64,000 nucleotides of DNA from CAIXLI01 sp964587125 (lineage in GTDB: Bacteria > Pseudomonadota > Alphaproteobacteria > UBA9219). The notes under the pieces are model-generated. The model was given only the letters and a program-made list of their open reading frames with translations, did no database searches and was not told the DNA's origin. Made by a program: the position numbers and the translations under genes. Positions 8,181-17,321 of the stretch are shown here, piece after piece. Each line of letters begins with the position of its first letter. Position 1 is the stretch's first letter. The stretch covers positions 1 to 64,000 of the forward strand of contig CAZPKC010000005.1 of NCBI GenBank assembly GCA_964587125.1, given 5' to 3'.

Positions 8181-10460
8181 TCACATGCGGTTATTGAAAC
8201 CTGCGGCATCCGTGGCGCGGCGGCGGGGAGTTTTATGCGAAGCAATGAAATAGGGCTCTAATTGTTGCAATCGCCGCCTTTCCTCCGCCGTAAATTTACC
8301 GTGGGCCTGAATGGTCGCATGAATTGCAGACAGAGATTCTTGCGCGGCCGATTCTGTCGCAAAGTCGAGCAGTTCCGGAATGGCTTCCATAGCATTCTTT
8401 TCATCAAGCACGAGTATTTCTTGCTGTTGCCTGATAAGCGTCCTTAATTCAGCCTGAGACATCTTGGGAAGCGTTATGCTGGCGTTACAGAGTTGCTTCA
8501 GCATATTGAACTCGCGTTCATCAAATCCGCCGCCGCCGCGAACCACGTAAAGCATTCCCCGGATCAACGCTTCCCGCAGCCCTCCAACCGAGGCGAGCTC
8601 AAGCAAGCCTTGGATGCGCCGAAGAATATCGCGTTCACGATCAACATCGCGTTCGACGACCTTCGTATATCGTTCCGATTTCCGCAATCCGACCGCGGCC
8701 TGAAGAAATTCAGAATCATAGATTCCAAAAAATATTTTTTCCGTAAAGAAGTTGCGCATATCTTTGTAGGCATCAAATACGGCAATAATATTGCTTGATG
8801 CACTCTCTTGAAGCTTCCAGAAGAAATTATCCTGCGATACAGGCCGCCTGTTCGTTTTAACGGTCTCAGTCAAGTTTCCGACGGACGCCAAAAGAAAATT
8901 GCGATCGGAAAACATTTCATAGCGACTGCGGACGGGATGAAGCTTGCGGATAAATTCGGCGCTTTGTTCGCTTGAAAAAGCGCATACCCACGGTGAAACA
9001 TAACTTTCGTATAGCCCCAGTATGTTTTCCGAAATCCTTTTGGCGGCAAGGAAACACCGGTTGTCTTCGGAGCTTTGATTGACTATTTTTTTAATGTCTT
9101 GAAGCGTCCGGGTTTCGAATTTCAGCACATGGTCGCCTGTCGCCAAGGAGGCATGTTCCGTATCTTCGGTTTTGTCATAAAACACGGCCTCATAAAGGCC
9201 CGGCGGCAATGTTTCGATCATATCGATATTTTGGATAAATTTGTCGTGTTCTTTGCTCGCAACCGAACCGGAGACAAAAATACCCAAATGGCCGATCGTT
9301 TCGTGTAGACAATAGATGATCGTTTGGCCAGCGGCGATGATTTCGTTATCGCTGCGATAAAGATCGGTAATCCAACCTAAAGCTTGTTGGGGCGATGTAA
9401 TATCGTCGCCCTGAGAGCAAAAAACGAGAATGGGCGATTTGATGTTGCGCATGTCGATCCGCAGGCCATCCGACGTTCTGAGACGCGCCGTGCTGAAGCG
9501 GTTGCCCATAAACAAGGCATCGACGATGAACTGGATTTCGTTTTTATCGAGCAGAATGGGGCTGCTCCACCAACGCTCGAATTCCAGAAAGCGCGGAGCT
9601 TCGGTGTCGATTCTGGCATAAAGATTATATGCTTTTTTCCAATGGGTATTGGAGGGGTTAAGTTTTTCGAAATCATCGACAATAGCCGCGCCGTCAAACC
9701 GGCCATTGCCAAGATCGCTCGCCAAAGCCACCGTCCATGTCCCTCCGACGATCCCTCCCACGTAACGCGTGGGATTTTTTCCGCGAACGCCCGCCCAGAA
9801 AGACATAGGCGCGCCCGTCAATATCAGGACACCGACCAATTCGGTATAAACAGATCCGACCATTGCAATTTGCCAACCGGCTTGGCAATTGCCGATCAGG
9901 CAGGGTTTTTCGGCTTGCGGATAAACTTTAACGACGTGCGAAATAAAAATGGCTTCGGCTTCGCATACGTGTTCGACCGTCTGCCCGGGAACAGGATCTG
10001 CGAAGAAGCCAACAAAATAACAGGGATGCCCTGCCCTAAGCGAGCTGCCTATCTCGCTGTTCTCTTTCATGCCGCCGATTCCAGGGCCATGGCCCGCGCG
10101 CGGATCGAACACGATGAAAGGACGCTTCTTAGGGTCTGTGACAATTCCCTCGGGAGGCAAAATACGCAACAAGTAGTAATTTACCGGATGGATCAAATTG
10201 CGGCCGTCCAAAACCATTTCAAACTTAAAATCCAGAGCAGGAAGCATCTCATCCTTTTTTGGCTCCAAGCTCCAGTTGCCGTGTTGCCTCAAAACATCAA
10301 GGAAAAGAATGCTGCGTTGAACTGCATCGATCCAGTAATCAAGCGCTTGCTGGCACAAAGAGGACGGGTCTAAAGCGGAAAAAGGCAAAAACGGAATATT
10401 CGCCGCGTTTTCCTTCTTCGCGGGCGAGATGCCGCTTATCTCTTCGGATTTATTTGACAT
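8181..10460 (-). CDS. DUF3141 family protein, PHA-synthase-like alpha/beta hydrolase
   Basis: A large alpha/beta-hydrolase related to polyhydroxyalkanoate synthases; its biochemical role is not established. A lipase-like box GNCQAGW puts a Cys nucleophile at about residue 192 (counting from the ATG at 10460). The region after about residue 400 is mainly polar and helical and is specific to the DUF3141 family, whose members are about this long. An in-frame ATG at 10487 adds nine residues; I prefer 10460 because the extra residues are unconserved-looking (His/Arg-rich) and the match to the start of such proteins begins here, but this is not certain. Same direction as phaC, 158 bases apart, so it may be part of a storage-polymer regulon. 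Confidence 0.85.
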   Translation of the reverse strand: MSNKSEEISGISPAKKENAANIPFLPFSALDPSSLCQQALDYWIDAVQRSILFLDVLRQHGNWSLEPKKDEMLPALDFKFEMVLDGRNLIHPVNYYLLRILPPEGIVTDPKKRPFIVFDPRAGHGPGIGGMKENSEIGSSLRAGHPCYFVGFFADPVPGQTVEHVCEAEAIFISHVVKVYPQAEKPCLIGNCQAGWQIAMVGSVYTELVGVLILTGAPMSFWAGVRGKNPTRYVGGIVGGTWTVALASDLGNGRFDGAAIVDDFEKLNPSNTHWKKAYNLYARIDTEAPRFLEFERWWSSPILLDKNEIQFIVDALFMGNRFSTARLRTSDGLRIDMRNIKSPILVFCSQGDDITSPQQALGWITDLYRSDNEIIAAGQTIIYCLHETIGHLGIFVSGSVASKEHDKFIQNIDMIETLPPGLYEAVFYDKTEDTEHASLATGDHVLKFETRTLQDIKKIVNQSSEDNRCFLAAKRISENILGLYESYVSPWVCAFSSEQSAEFIRKLHPVRSRYEMFSDRNFLLASVGNLTETVKTNRRPVSQDNFFWKLQESASSNIIAVFDAYKDMRNFFTEKIFFGIYDSEFLQAAVGLRKSERYTKVVERDVDRERDILRRIQGLLELASVGGLREALIRGMLYVVRGGGGFDEREFNMLKQLCNASITLPKMSQAELRTLIRQQQEILVLDEKNAMEAIPELLDFATESAAQESLSAIHATIQAHGKFTAEERRRLQQLEPYFIASHKTPRRRATDAAGFNNRM

Positions 10461-10581
10461 CCGCTGCCTGTGCTGAAAAAACCTCAAATCAGGAAGATTT
10501 GAAGACCGGACATGCTCGAAAGATACGAGCCGACCGCTATCCTATGACGCGGCGCGGATTGTATAGCATGCGCCGCAAGTT

Positions 10582-10608
10582 ATGGTTAATACATTAATAT
10601 GTTGTTAA
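10582..10608. promoter_or_regulatory. CtrA-like sites upstream of the DUF3141 gene
   Basis: TTAA-N7-TTAA, the classical CtrA spacing, is present at 10594-10608, and a minus-strand TTAACCAT octamer lies next to it at 10582-10589. The sites are 120-150 bases ahead of the DUF3141 start. Sequence match is direct; binding by CtrA is inferred. Confidence 0.4.
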
Positions 10609-10658
10609 GCATAAACATATTGCGTGCTGAAAAGCTAAGGATTCTCACGCGGGAAGAG

Positions 10659-10958
10659 CTAGCTTTCAAGCGTAGATACGGCTGTATCTGTATTGTTTAA
10701 ATCATCTGGTCTTTTACTGAAAAGAATTTTGGGGCCTTGATACCCAACAGAATCCATTACTATCGCAACTATAAAAGTTGTCGCGGCTGAAAGAAATCCC
10801 AAGGCTGCCACGTCAGGCTGCTTCAAAACGAGTCCAACGACGCCAAAATAAAGCCCAACCCCCGTTACAGTCAGGATTTCCTGACGTTTCACAAAACCGC
10901 AAACCTCGCCCACTACTTCGGTAAGCTTGCTCTTAATATCTCTGCCTTTTATATTCAT
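10659..10958 (-). CDS. Small two-helix membrane protein, unknown
   Basis: I do not recognise this 99-residue protein. It has a charged N-terminal helix (about 1-27), then two hydrophobic segments (about 28-47 and 52-70), and a polar tail with RPDD and several Thr/Asp residues. Both ends would face the same side of the membrane. It sits between the ATP synthase genes and the DUF3141 gene, all on the minus strand, with a TTAACCAT octamer about 115 bases upstream. A second small protein at 19697-19957 has the same layout and a similar RPD-containing tail. Real gene status rests on composition and position only. Confidence 0.55.
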   Translation of the reverse strand: MNIKGRDIKSKLTEVVGEVCGFVKRQEILTVTGVGLYFGVVGLVLKQPDVAALGFLSAATTFIVAIVMDSVGYQGPKILFSKRPDDLNNTDTAVSTLES

Positions 10959-11071
10959 GATTGGCCTCGTCCAATGTTTGCTATTCTATCACACTATCGG
11001 GGAAATTTTCAGCGCATAAATACTTTCATACCGCACTTGCTGTGCTGTTTTTATTCATTTTTCGACGAAAT

Positions 11072-11079
11072 ATGGTTAA
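11072..11079 (-). promoter_or_regulatory. TTAACCAT octamer upstream of the small membrane gene
   Basis: Minus-strand TTAACCAT, the fourth copy with this orientation in an intergenic stretch between 8.0 and 11.1 kb. It is between the atpC stop and the small membrane-protein gene. Confidence 0.3.
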
Positions 11080-11091
11080 TGCACGGCATCT

Positions 11092-11499
11092 TTAAGCTGC
11101 GGCTTGAATCTTCGCCATGACGATATCTTGCTTGGCTTGAAGCGCGTTGCGTTCAGCTTCCGAAGACGCAGCAGTTATTTTTGCAGTAAGTTCTTTGGAT
11201 TGTCCCTGCAATTCGGCTTTATTCAAATCGGAAATGGGCATCGCCTCGACCGCCAGAACGGTAAACCGCGTTTGAGTGACTTCGGCAAAACCTCCCGCTA
11301 CGAAAAGGCGCGAAGTCACGGAGGCATCTTCATCGGCATAAATTTGGATAATGCCGGGCTTGATTTCCGTGATCATCGGCGCATGTCCGGCCAGAACGCC
11401 GTATTCGCCCTGACCACCAGGAACGGTAACCATCCTCACCGCTTTGCTGAATAAAAGCTTTTCGGGAGAAACGAGCTCAAAGGTAAACGTTTCGGGCAT
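11092..11499 (-). CDS. atpC: ATP synthase F1 epsilon subunit
   Basis: Epsilon subunit of the rotary ATP synthase, part of the central stalk and an inhibitor of ATP hydrolysis. The 135-residue protein has the N-terminal beta-sandwich (ELVSPEKLLFSKAVRMVTVPGGQGEYGVLAGHAPMI... pattern) and a C-terminal helical hairpin. The start overlaps the atpD stop by one base (TAATG), as in a tightly coupled operon. Last gene of the atpG-atpD-atpC run. Confidence 0.96.
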   Translation of the reverse strand: MPETFTFELVSPEKLLFSKAVRMVTVPGGQGEYGVLAGHAPMITEIKPGIIQIYADEDASVTSRLFVAGGFAEVTQTRFTVLAVEAMPISDLNKAELQGQSKELTAKITAASSEAERNALQAKQDIVMAKIQAAA

Positions 11500-12923
11500 T
11501 AGGCCGCTTCCTTGACAAGTTTCTGGCCTTTGGCGACAGCTTCTTCGATCGTACCGACCATATAGAAGGCCGCTTCGGGCAGATGATCGTATTCGCCGCT
11601 CACAATGCCTTTGAATCCGCGGATGGTATCCTCGATCTTCACAAACACGCCCGGGCTCCCGGTGAATACTTCGGCGACGTGGAACGGCTGCGACAGGAAG
11701 CGCTGAATTTTTCGCGCGCGCGCGACGATAAGCTTGTCTTCCTCCGACAACTCGTCCATGCCCAAAATGGCGATGATGTCTTGCAGGGATTTATAGGTTT
11801 GCAGAACTTTCTGGACGGCTCGGGCCGTTTCATAATGCTCCTGCCCCACGATGCGGGGATCGAGAATGCGGCTCGTCGAGTCGAGAGGATCGACAGCCGG
11901 ATATATGCCCAGTTCGGCGATCTGGCGCGATAGAACGGTGGTCGCGTCCAAGTGCGCGAACGATGTCGCGGGCGCGGGGTCGGTCAGATCGTCGGCCGGA
12001 ACGTAAATTGCCTGCACCGAGGTGATCGAGCCTTTATTGGTCGTTGTGATGCGTTCCTGCAGCGTGCCCATGTCGGTGGCGAGCGTCGGTTGATAGCCGA
12101 CCGCCGACGGAATGCGTCCCAAAAGGGCCGACACTTCCGAACCTGCCTGCGTGAAACGGAAAATGTTATCGACGAAAAACAGAACGTCCTGCCCTTCCTC
12201 ATCGCGGAAATATTCCGCAACCGTAAGCCCCGTCAATCCGACGCGCGCGCGCGCACCGGGAGGCTCGTTCATTTGCCCATAGATTAAAGCGACCTTGGAG
12301 CCAGGGCCGTCGGTCTTGATGACGCCCGATTCGATCATTTCATGATACAAATCGTTGCCTTCGCGGGTGCGCTCCCCTACGCCCGCAAACACGGAATATC
12401 CGCCGTGCGCTTTGGCGATGTTGTTGATGAGTTCCATAATCAGAACCGTCTTGCCGACGCCCGCGCCGCCGAACAATCCTGTCTTGCCGCCGCGCGAATA
12501 AGGCGCGAGCAGATCGACAACTTTAATGCCCGTGACGAGAATTTGCTGCTCCGTCGATTGTTCGATAAATTCCGGTGCCGGACGATGAATGGGAAGCTTC
12601 ATCTTTGTCGTGACGGGGCCGCGCTCGTCGACGGGCTCGCCGATGACGTTGAGGATGCGCCCGAGCGTTTCGGGGCCGACGGGAACCATAATCGGGGCGC
12701 CTGTATCGACGACGGGAGCGCCTCTGACCAAGCCATCTGTCGAATCCATCGCGACCGTACGAACCGTGTTTTCGCCCAAATGCTGCGCGACTTCCAAAAC
12801 CAGCTTTTTACCGTCGTTTTCGGTCGTAAGGGCGTTCAGGATCGACGGCAACGCGCCTTCGAATTTTACGTCGACGACGGCGCCGGTAACTTGGGTGATA
12901 TGGCCTTTAACATTGGATGACAT
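11499..12923 (-). CDS. atpD: ATP synthase F1 beta subunit
   Basis: Catalytic subunit of F1 that binds ATP/ADP. The Walker A loop GGAGVGKT is present, along with the GERTREGND segment holding the catalytic Glu, the DELSEEDK motif and the conserved ALLGRIPSAVGYQPTLATDMG region. The 474-residue length is normal. The cotranscribed atpG ends 16 bases upstream. Confidence 0.98.
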   Translation of the reverse strand: MSSNVKGHITQVTGAVVDVKFEGALPSILNALTTENDGKKLVLEVAQHLGENTVRTVAMDSTDGLVRGAPVVDTGAPIMVPVGPETLGRILNVIGEPVDERGPVTTKMKLPIHRPAPEFIEQSTEQQILVTGIKVVDLLAPYSRGGKTGLFGGAGVGKTVLIMELINNIAKAHGGYSVFAGVGERTREGNDLYHEMIESGVIKTDGPGSKVALIYGQMNEPPGARARVGLTGLTVAEYFRDEEGQDVLFFVDNIFRFTQAGSEVSALLGRIPSAVGYQPTLATDMGTLQERITTTNKGSITSVQAIYVPADDLTDPAPATSFAHLDATTVLSRQIAELGIYPAVDPLDSTSRILDPRIVGQEHYETARAVQKVLQTYKSLQDIIAILGMDELSEEDKLIVARARKIQRFLSQPFHVAEVFTGSPGVFVKIEDTIRGFKGIVSGEYDHLPEAAFYMVGTIEEAVAKGQKLVKEAA

Positions 12924-12939
12924 TCGCTTTTCCCTCTTT

Positions 12940-13824
12940 CTAGATGGCTTCTGCGCCAGAAATGATTTCTATCAGCTCTTTGGTGATATAAGCTTGACGG
13001 CTGCGGTTGTAGTTCAACGTCAGCTTATCGATCATCTCGCCTGCGTTACGCGTAGCGTTATCCATCGCGGTCATGCGCGCGCCCTGCTCGCCCGCCGCGC
13101 TTTCGAGCATCGCGCCGTAAATGGCGATCGCCAAAGCGCGGGGCAATAAGGCTTCAAGGATGCTCTTTTCGTCGGGTTCGAATTCCAGCCCGACGAGGGG
13201 CTCCATTCTGCTCCCATCCGCTTCTTTTTCGATCGCGAAAGGTATCAGTTGCTTAACGGTCACGATTTGGGAAATCACCGACTTGAAGCGGTTGTAAATA
13301 AGGTAGCAGACGTCGAATTGATCCTGATCGAACATCGACAAAATTTTGGCGTTAAGTTTGGCTGCATCTTCGAAAGTGAGCCGCGCGCGGCTGATGTCTT
13401 CGATCGAATGAACGATCTTTTTAGCATGGTCGCGGCGCAGAAGATCGCGCCCCTTGCGCCCGATGCACAAAAGGCTGACTCTTTTACCTTCGGATTCGAA
13501 CTGGCGAATGCTGCGGCGGGCTTCGCGGACAACTGAACCGTTGAAGGCTCCGCACAAGCCGCGATCCGACGTCATGACGATCAAAAGGATATTTTCTTCC
13601 TTTCCCGTTCCGGCCAAAAGACGCGGCGGAGAGTCGGAATCGGATATGCTCATCGAAAGGGAAGAAAGCATCCGCGCCATGCGCGCAGCATATGGCCGCG
13701 CGGATTCCGCGTTCTCCTGCGCGCGCCGCAATTTGCTGCCCGCGACCATTTTCATAGCCGAGGTTATCTTGCGCGTTGACTTGACGCTGGAGATACGGTT
13801 TTTGAGATCCTTAAGGCTTGGCAT
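12940..13824 (-). CDS. atpG: ATP synthase F1 gamma subunit
   Basis: Central-stalk gamma subunit that couples proton flow to catalysis. The N-terminus (MPSLKDLKNRISSVKSTRKI) and the C-terminal RQAYITKELIEIISGAEAI segment are hallmark ends of the family, and the 294-residue length is usual. In alphaproteobacteria atpG normally follows atpH-atpA; here nothing of those genes lies upstream, and the neighbouring gene is ribD in the opposite direction. Its promoter should therefore be in 13825-14048. Confidence 0.96.
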   Translation of the reverse strand: MPSLKDLKNRISSVKSTRKITSAMKMVAGSKLRRAQENAESARPYAARMARMLSSLSMSISDSDSPPRLLAGTGKEENILLIVMTSDRGLCGAFNGSVVREARRSIRQFESEGKRVSLLCIGRKGRDLLRRDHAKKIVHSIEDISRARLTFEDAAKLNAKILSMFDQDQFDVCYLIYNRFKSVISQIVTVKQLIPFAIEKEADGSRMEPLVGLEFEPDEKSILEALLPRALAIAIYGAMLESAAGEQGARMTAMDNATRNAGEMIDKLTLNYNRSRQAYITKELIEIISGAEAI

Positions 13825-14048
13825 GATTTACTATTCTTGACGCAACTGCTTTGCGCGGTCTGGACGAATGTCCGGCCAACGCACTTATGACCGCGCGCTT
13901 TTTTTGGCGGATATCGCGGCGGGGGTCAAGAGAAAAGAAGCATTCGGCTTTGGGGGGGGAAGAAGAAAGTTCAACGATTTTTCTTACCCCTGTGTAATTT
14001 TTCAAATACTATTGCGCGAATACCGACTTCTTCTTCCCTGAATGCCGT
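13825..14048. promoter_or_regulatory. Divergent intergenic region atpG / ribD
   Basis: About 220 bases between divergent genes must carry both promoters. I see a purine-rich stretch with a G8 run and several A-rich tracts near 13930-13975 but no site that I can assign. No remnant of atpA or atpH is detectable. Confidence 0.3.
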
Positions 14049-15038
14049 ATGCTGACCCCCGAGTGCTCTTTCTCTGCTGCAATGCAACGCGCTTGCCATG
14101 AAGCGCGTCTTTGGATGGGGGCTACTTCGCCGAATCCTCCTGTCGGCGCCGTTGCGTTAGACGAACAAGGCAATATTCTGGCTGCGGCATCGCACCACCG
14201 CGTCGGAGAAGACCATGCCGAAGCGGCTTTGCTGAAACTGTGCCACGATCAAAATTTGATGCCGCGCGTGCATACGATCGTTGTCACGCTGGAGCCTTGC
14301 AACCATGCCGGGCGCACGCCGCCTTGCTGCGAGGCGCTTATTGAAGCCGGGATTCGCCGCGTGGTCGTGGGCACACGAGATCCAAATCCCGACGTTAAAG
14401 GGGGGGGCTGCGAACGGCTGCGCCAAGCCGGTATCGAGGTGATCGAGGACATTGAAAATGAGGCTTGTCGGCGCCTCATTCATGCTTTTGCCTTTTTTGT
14501 TATGACCAAAAAACCTTTCGTAACCGTCAAACGCGCTTTCGACGAGCGCGGTTCGATGATTCCTTCCGCCGGAGAAAAAACTTTCACGTCGCAAGAATCG
14601 CTTATTCTCGCGCATCGCCTCAGGAAAAAAGCTGACGCGATTGTTACGGGAAGCGGAACGATTTTGGCTGATAATCCTCTCTTTACCGTACGGCATGTGC
14701 AAGATCACGAAGATAAACGCAGGATTTTAGCTATACTCGACCGGCGGGGGCGCGTTTCGCGCAAGTATATCGACCAGGCTACGCTGCGCGGGCTTGACGC
14801 GATCGTTTATAAGGATATCGATTCGTGCTTTTCAGACTTTTCAAAATGCAAAATTCAGGATGTTTTGGTCGAATCCGGCCCTCTTTTGAGCCAATCCATG
14901 CTCGATTCGCCGCATTGGACGATGCGAGTCGACATTTACAAGGGAAAACCGGATAAAATCGATGTTTCGTTCAATAGAATGGAAAAAATTCCTTTTGATA
15001 TTAACAATATAGATATCAATTCTCTTTTGCCTCTTTAG
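14049..15038 (+). CDS. ribD: Riboflavin biosynthesis deaminase/reductase
   Basis: Catalyses the deamination and the ribose reduction steps of riboflavin synthesis. The N-terminal deaminase half has the zinc motifs HAEAALL (catalytic Glu) and EPCNHAGRTPPC (zinc Cys pair). The reductase half, from about residue 150, has KRAFDERGSMIPS and ADAIVTGSGTILADNPL. At 329 residues it is shorter than most RibD (about 360-370); the C-terminal part of the reductase domain appears compact and ends NNIDINSLLPL. The gene's end overlaps the ROK kinase end by four bases (convergent). Confidence 0.95.
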   Translation: MLTPECSFSAAMQRACHEARLWMGATSPNPPVGAVALDEQGNILAAASHHRVGEDHAEAALLKLCHDQNLMPRVHTIVVTLEPCNHAGRTPPCCEALIEAGIRRVVVGTRDPNPDVKGGGCERLRQAGIEVIEDIENEACRRLIHAFAFFVMTKKPFVTVKRAFDERGSMIPSAGEKTFTSQESLILAHRLRKKADAIVTGSGTILADNPLFTVRHVQDHEDKRRILAILDRRGRVSRKYIDQATLRGLDAIVYKDIDSCFSDFSKCKIQDVLVESGPLLSQSMLDSPHWTMRVDIYKGKPDKIDVSFNRMEKIPFDINNIDINSLLPL

Positions 15039-15940
15039 AGATTCTTTCCTAGCAATGCCGCGCCGCGCAAACCCGCCATAGCCCCGAAAGAAGCAGGAAC
15101 GAATTTTGTCGTAACTTTTTTGCAAAGCGCATATTTGCCCCAGCGTTTTGGCACTTCGTCGTAAAGAGCGGGCAAAGCGTTCAGCCCGCCGCTGACAGTG
15201 ATGATATCGGGATCGAAGCTGTGCAAGACGACAACCATCGCTTTGGCGACAAGCGTATAATAATGATCGAGAACATTTAAAGCGTCGGCGTTTCCTTGTT
15301 TAGCTAATATGCCGATTTGTTTGGCATCGGCGGACTTTCCTGTTTTTGTCTGATAAAGCCGCGCCAATCCTGCGCCTGCAATAAATTGTTCGATACAGCT
15401 CTTTTGCCCACAGGCGCATAAAATTTGTTCGCCATCCGATTTTTCATAAAAAGGCAATGGTATATGGCCGATTTCGCCGCACATGCCGTTGGCTCCCGCC
15501 ACCACACGGCCATCGAAAATAAAACCGCCGCCAATTCCCGTTCCCATAATCAGGCCGAAAACGGCGCGATAATTTTTACCTGCGCCTTCCAAGCTTTCCG
15601 CCAATGCCGCGCAATTGGCGTCATTTTCAAGCCGAATTTCGCGATTCAAGATTCTTCGGAGATCGATGCAAAATGGCTTATCCAAAAGAGCGGGAAGATT
15701 AGGGACTCCCTTCATAAACCCCGTCGCGCGATCGGAAAAACCGCATGCGCCTACGCCTATGGAATCCGCTTTGCCGCTTTTGTTCTCAAGCTGTTTGACA
15801 ATCCCGCGACAGGATTCAAGCAATGTTTCGTATGTACTTGGCGTTGGCAGAACGATTTGCGCGATTTCCGCCCCTTTTTCATCGAAGGCCGCGCCAGCGA
15901 TTTTTGTGCCCCCTATATCAAGGCCTAAAGAAGCGCTCAT
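15035..15940 (-). CDS. ROK-family sugar kinase
   Basis: Likely phosphorylates a hexose or amino sugar (N-acetylglucosamine or fructose are typical ROK substrates). The ATP-binding DIGGTKIAG motif is at the N-terminus, LENDANCAALAE and GTGIGGGFIFDG follow, and the ROK signature with the zinc cysteines is visible in GEIGHIPL and CACGQKSCIEQF. The 301-residue length is usual. The RHH protein upstream overlaps by four bases (ATGA), so both are in one operon. The specific sugar cannot be read from sequence. Confidence 0.9.
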   Translation of the reverse strand: MSASLGLDIGGTKIAGAAFDEKGAEIAQIVLPTPSTYETLLESCRGIVKQLENKSGKADSIGVGACGFSDRATGFMKGVPNLPALLDKPFCIDLRRILNREIRLENDANCAALAESLEGAGKNYRAVFGLIMGTGIGGGFIFDGRVVAGANGMCGEIGHIPLPFYEKSDGEQILCACGQKSCIEQFIAGAGLARLYQTKTGKSADAKQIGILAKQGNADALNVLDHYYTLVAKAMVVVLHSFDPDIITVSGGLNALPALYDEVPKRWGKYALCKKVTTKFVPASFGAMAGLRGAALLGKNL

Positions 15941-16137
15941 TCTGCCTCCTTCAGACGTTTCAACACAAAAAGGCGCAAGGCGCTCGACAGATTTCCGTTC
16001 CGCTTCGCATCGACTTGCGCCACCAGTTGATTCAATGAGATACGATCCTTCAAGGATATCGTTTTCAGTTCATCCCAAAATTCGGGTTCCAACGATATGC
16101 TGGTGCTATGGCGCGCGATGCGAATGGATCGTTTCAT
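15937..16137 (-). CDS. Ribbon-helix-helix protein
   Basis: A 66-residue protein of the RHH_4-type ribbon-helix-helix family common in alphaproteobacteria; it probably binds DNA as a dimer. The N-terminal strand (SISLEPEFWDELKTIS) and two following helices (ISLNQLVAQVDAKRNG and SSALRLFVLKRLKEAE) match the fold. It overlaps the ROK kinase start by four bases. Its target genes are unknown. Confidence 0.75.
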   Translation of the reverse strand: MKRSIRIARHSTSISLEPEFWDELKTISLKDRISLNQLVAQVDAKRNGNLSSALRLFVLKRLKEAE

Positions 16138-16322
16138 ATTCGAATTTTTCGCATATTATTTGCTCCTCGACAATAAAACGATTCTTTTCCCTTTTCTTTA
16201 TGGATTTTGCGGATTGAAAAGCATAGAATGCATACGTTATCGACTCGGGGTTTTCAGCCCCGTTTTTTGGAGCCTATTAATGCTCAAAGTGAGCATAATC
16301 GGAAACAACTCTGGGAACGGAA
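16138..16322. promoter_or_regulatory. Divergent region RHH-ROK / nadABC
   Basis: About 185 bases between divergent units, expected to hold both promoters. I see no recognised operator; an NrtR- or NadQ-type site, which controls NAD genes in some alphaproteobacteria, was not evident by eye. Confidence 0.25.
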
Positions 16323-17321
16323 ATGGGAGTTCTTCCCCTAAAAACTGCCGAAGCTCTGCGGCGAACCGCTTCTCTTTATGAGCGCGTAAAGTCCGTCATT
16401 CCCGCGATGGAATGGGCGGCGTTCGTCGACGATATTGACGCGATCATGCGCCTGAAAAGAGAGCGCAATGCCGTCATTCTTGCCCATAATTACATGCGCC
16501 CGGAAATTTTTCACGGCGTCGCGGACTTTCAGGGAGATTCTCTGGCTTTAGCGAAAGAAGCGGCCAACGCCGATGCCGATGTCATTGTTATGGCAGGCGT
16601 GCATTTCATGGCCGAAACGGCAAAATTACTAAATCCCTCGCGTATGGTTTTGATTCCCGATCCAAAGGCCGGATGTTCTTTAGCGGAATCCATCACGGCG
16701 GAAGACGTAAGGAAGATGCGCGCGCGGTATCCAAACGTCCCTGTCGTCTCTTATGTCAACACGTCGGCAGCAGTCAAAGCAGAATCCGACATTTGCTGCA
16801 CATCGGGAAATGCCAAGAAAATCGTCGAGTCTTTAGGCTCGCCTCAAGTCATCATGCTGCCCGACGAATATCTGGCGCAAAACATCTCCAAGGAAACGCA
16901 AGTCAAAATCATCACATGGAAAGGCCATTGCGAAGTGCATGAGCGCTTTTCGGCCGCCGATGTTGTCCTGTTCCGCGAGCAAAACGCAGGGGTTACCGTT
17001 CTGGCGCATCCCGAATGTCCTCCTGAAGTCGTTGCCGCTTCAGATTACTCGGGATCGACCGCAGGTATGATCGATTGGATCGGAAAACACAGGCCGACGA
17101 ACGCGGTGCTTCTGACCGAATGTTCGATGAGCGACAATATCGCTGTCAATAATTTGCAAACGAGTTTCGTGCGCCCCTGCCAGCTTTGCCCGCATATGAA
17201 GCGCATCACTTTGGCGAACATACGCGCCGCTCTGGAAAATATGGAACATGAAGTGACCATTCCGGATGTTCTAGCCATACCCGCCCGCCGCGCCGTTGAG
17301 CGCATGATCGCGGTGAAATAA
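16323..17321 (+). CDS. nadA: Quinolinate synthase
   Basis: Condenses iminoaspartate with dihydroxyacetone phosphate to quinolinate, the second step of de novo NAD synthesis. The three cluster-binding cysteines for a [4Fe-4S] centre are present: Cys118 in KAGCSLAES, Cys232 in HPECPPEV and Cys289 in QLCPHMK. Conserved AHNYMRPEI and GDSLALA segments are also seen. First gene of the nadA-nadB-nadC operon; the nadB start overlaps its stop by one base (TAATG). Length 332 is normal. Confidence 0.97.
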   Translation: MGVLPLKTAEALRRTASLYERVKSVIPAMEWAAFVDDIDAIMRLKRERNAVILAHNYMRPEIFHGVADFQGDSLALAKEAANADADVIVMAGVHFMAETAKLLNPSRMVLIPDPKAGCSLAESITAEDVRKMRARYPNVPVVSYVNTSAAVKAESDICCTSGNAKKIVESLGSPQVIMLPDEYLAQNISKETQVKIITWKGHCEVHERFSAADVVLFREQNAGVTVLAHPECPPEVVAASDYSGSTAGMIDWIGKHRPTNAVLLTECSMSDNIAVNNLQTSFVRPCQLCPHMKRITLANIRAALENMEHEVTIPDVLAIPARRAVERMIAVK

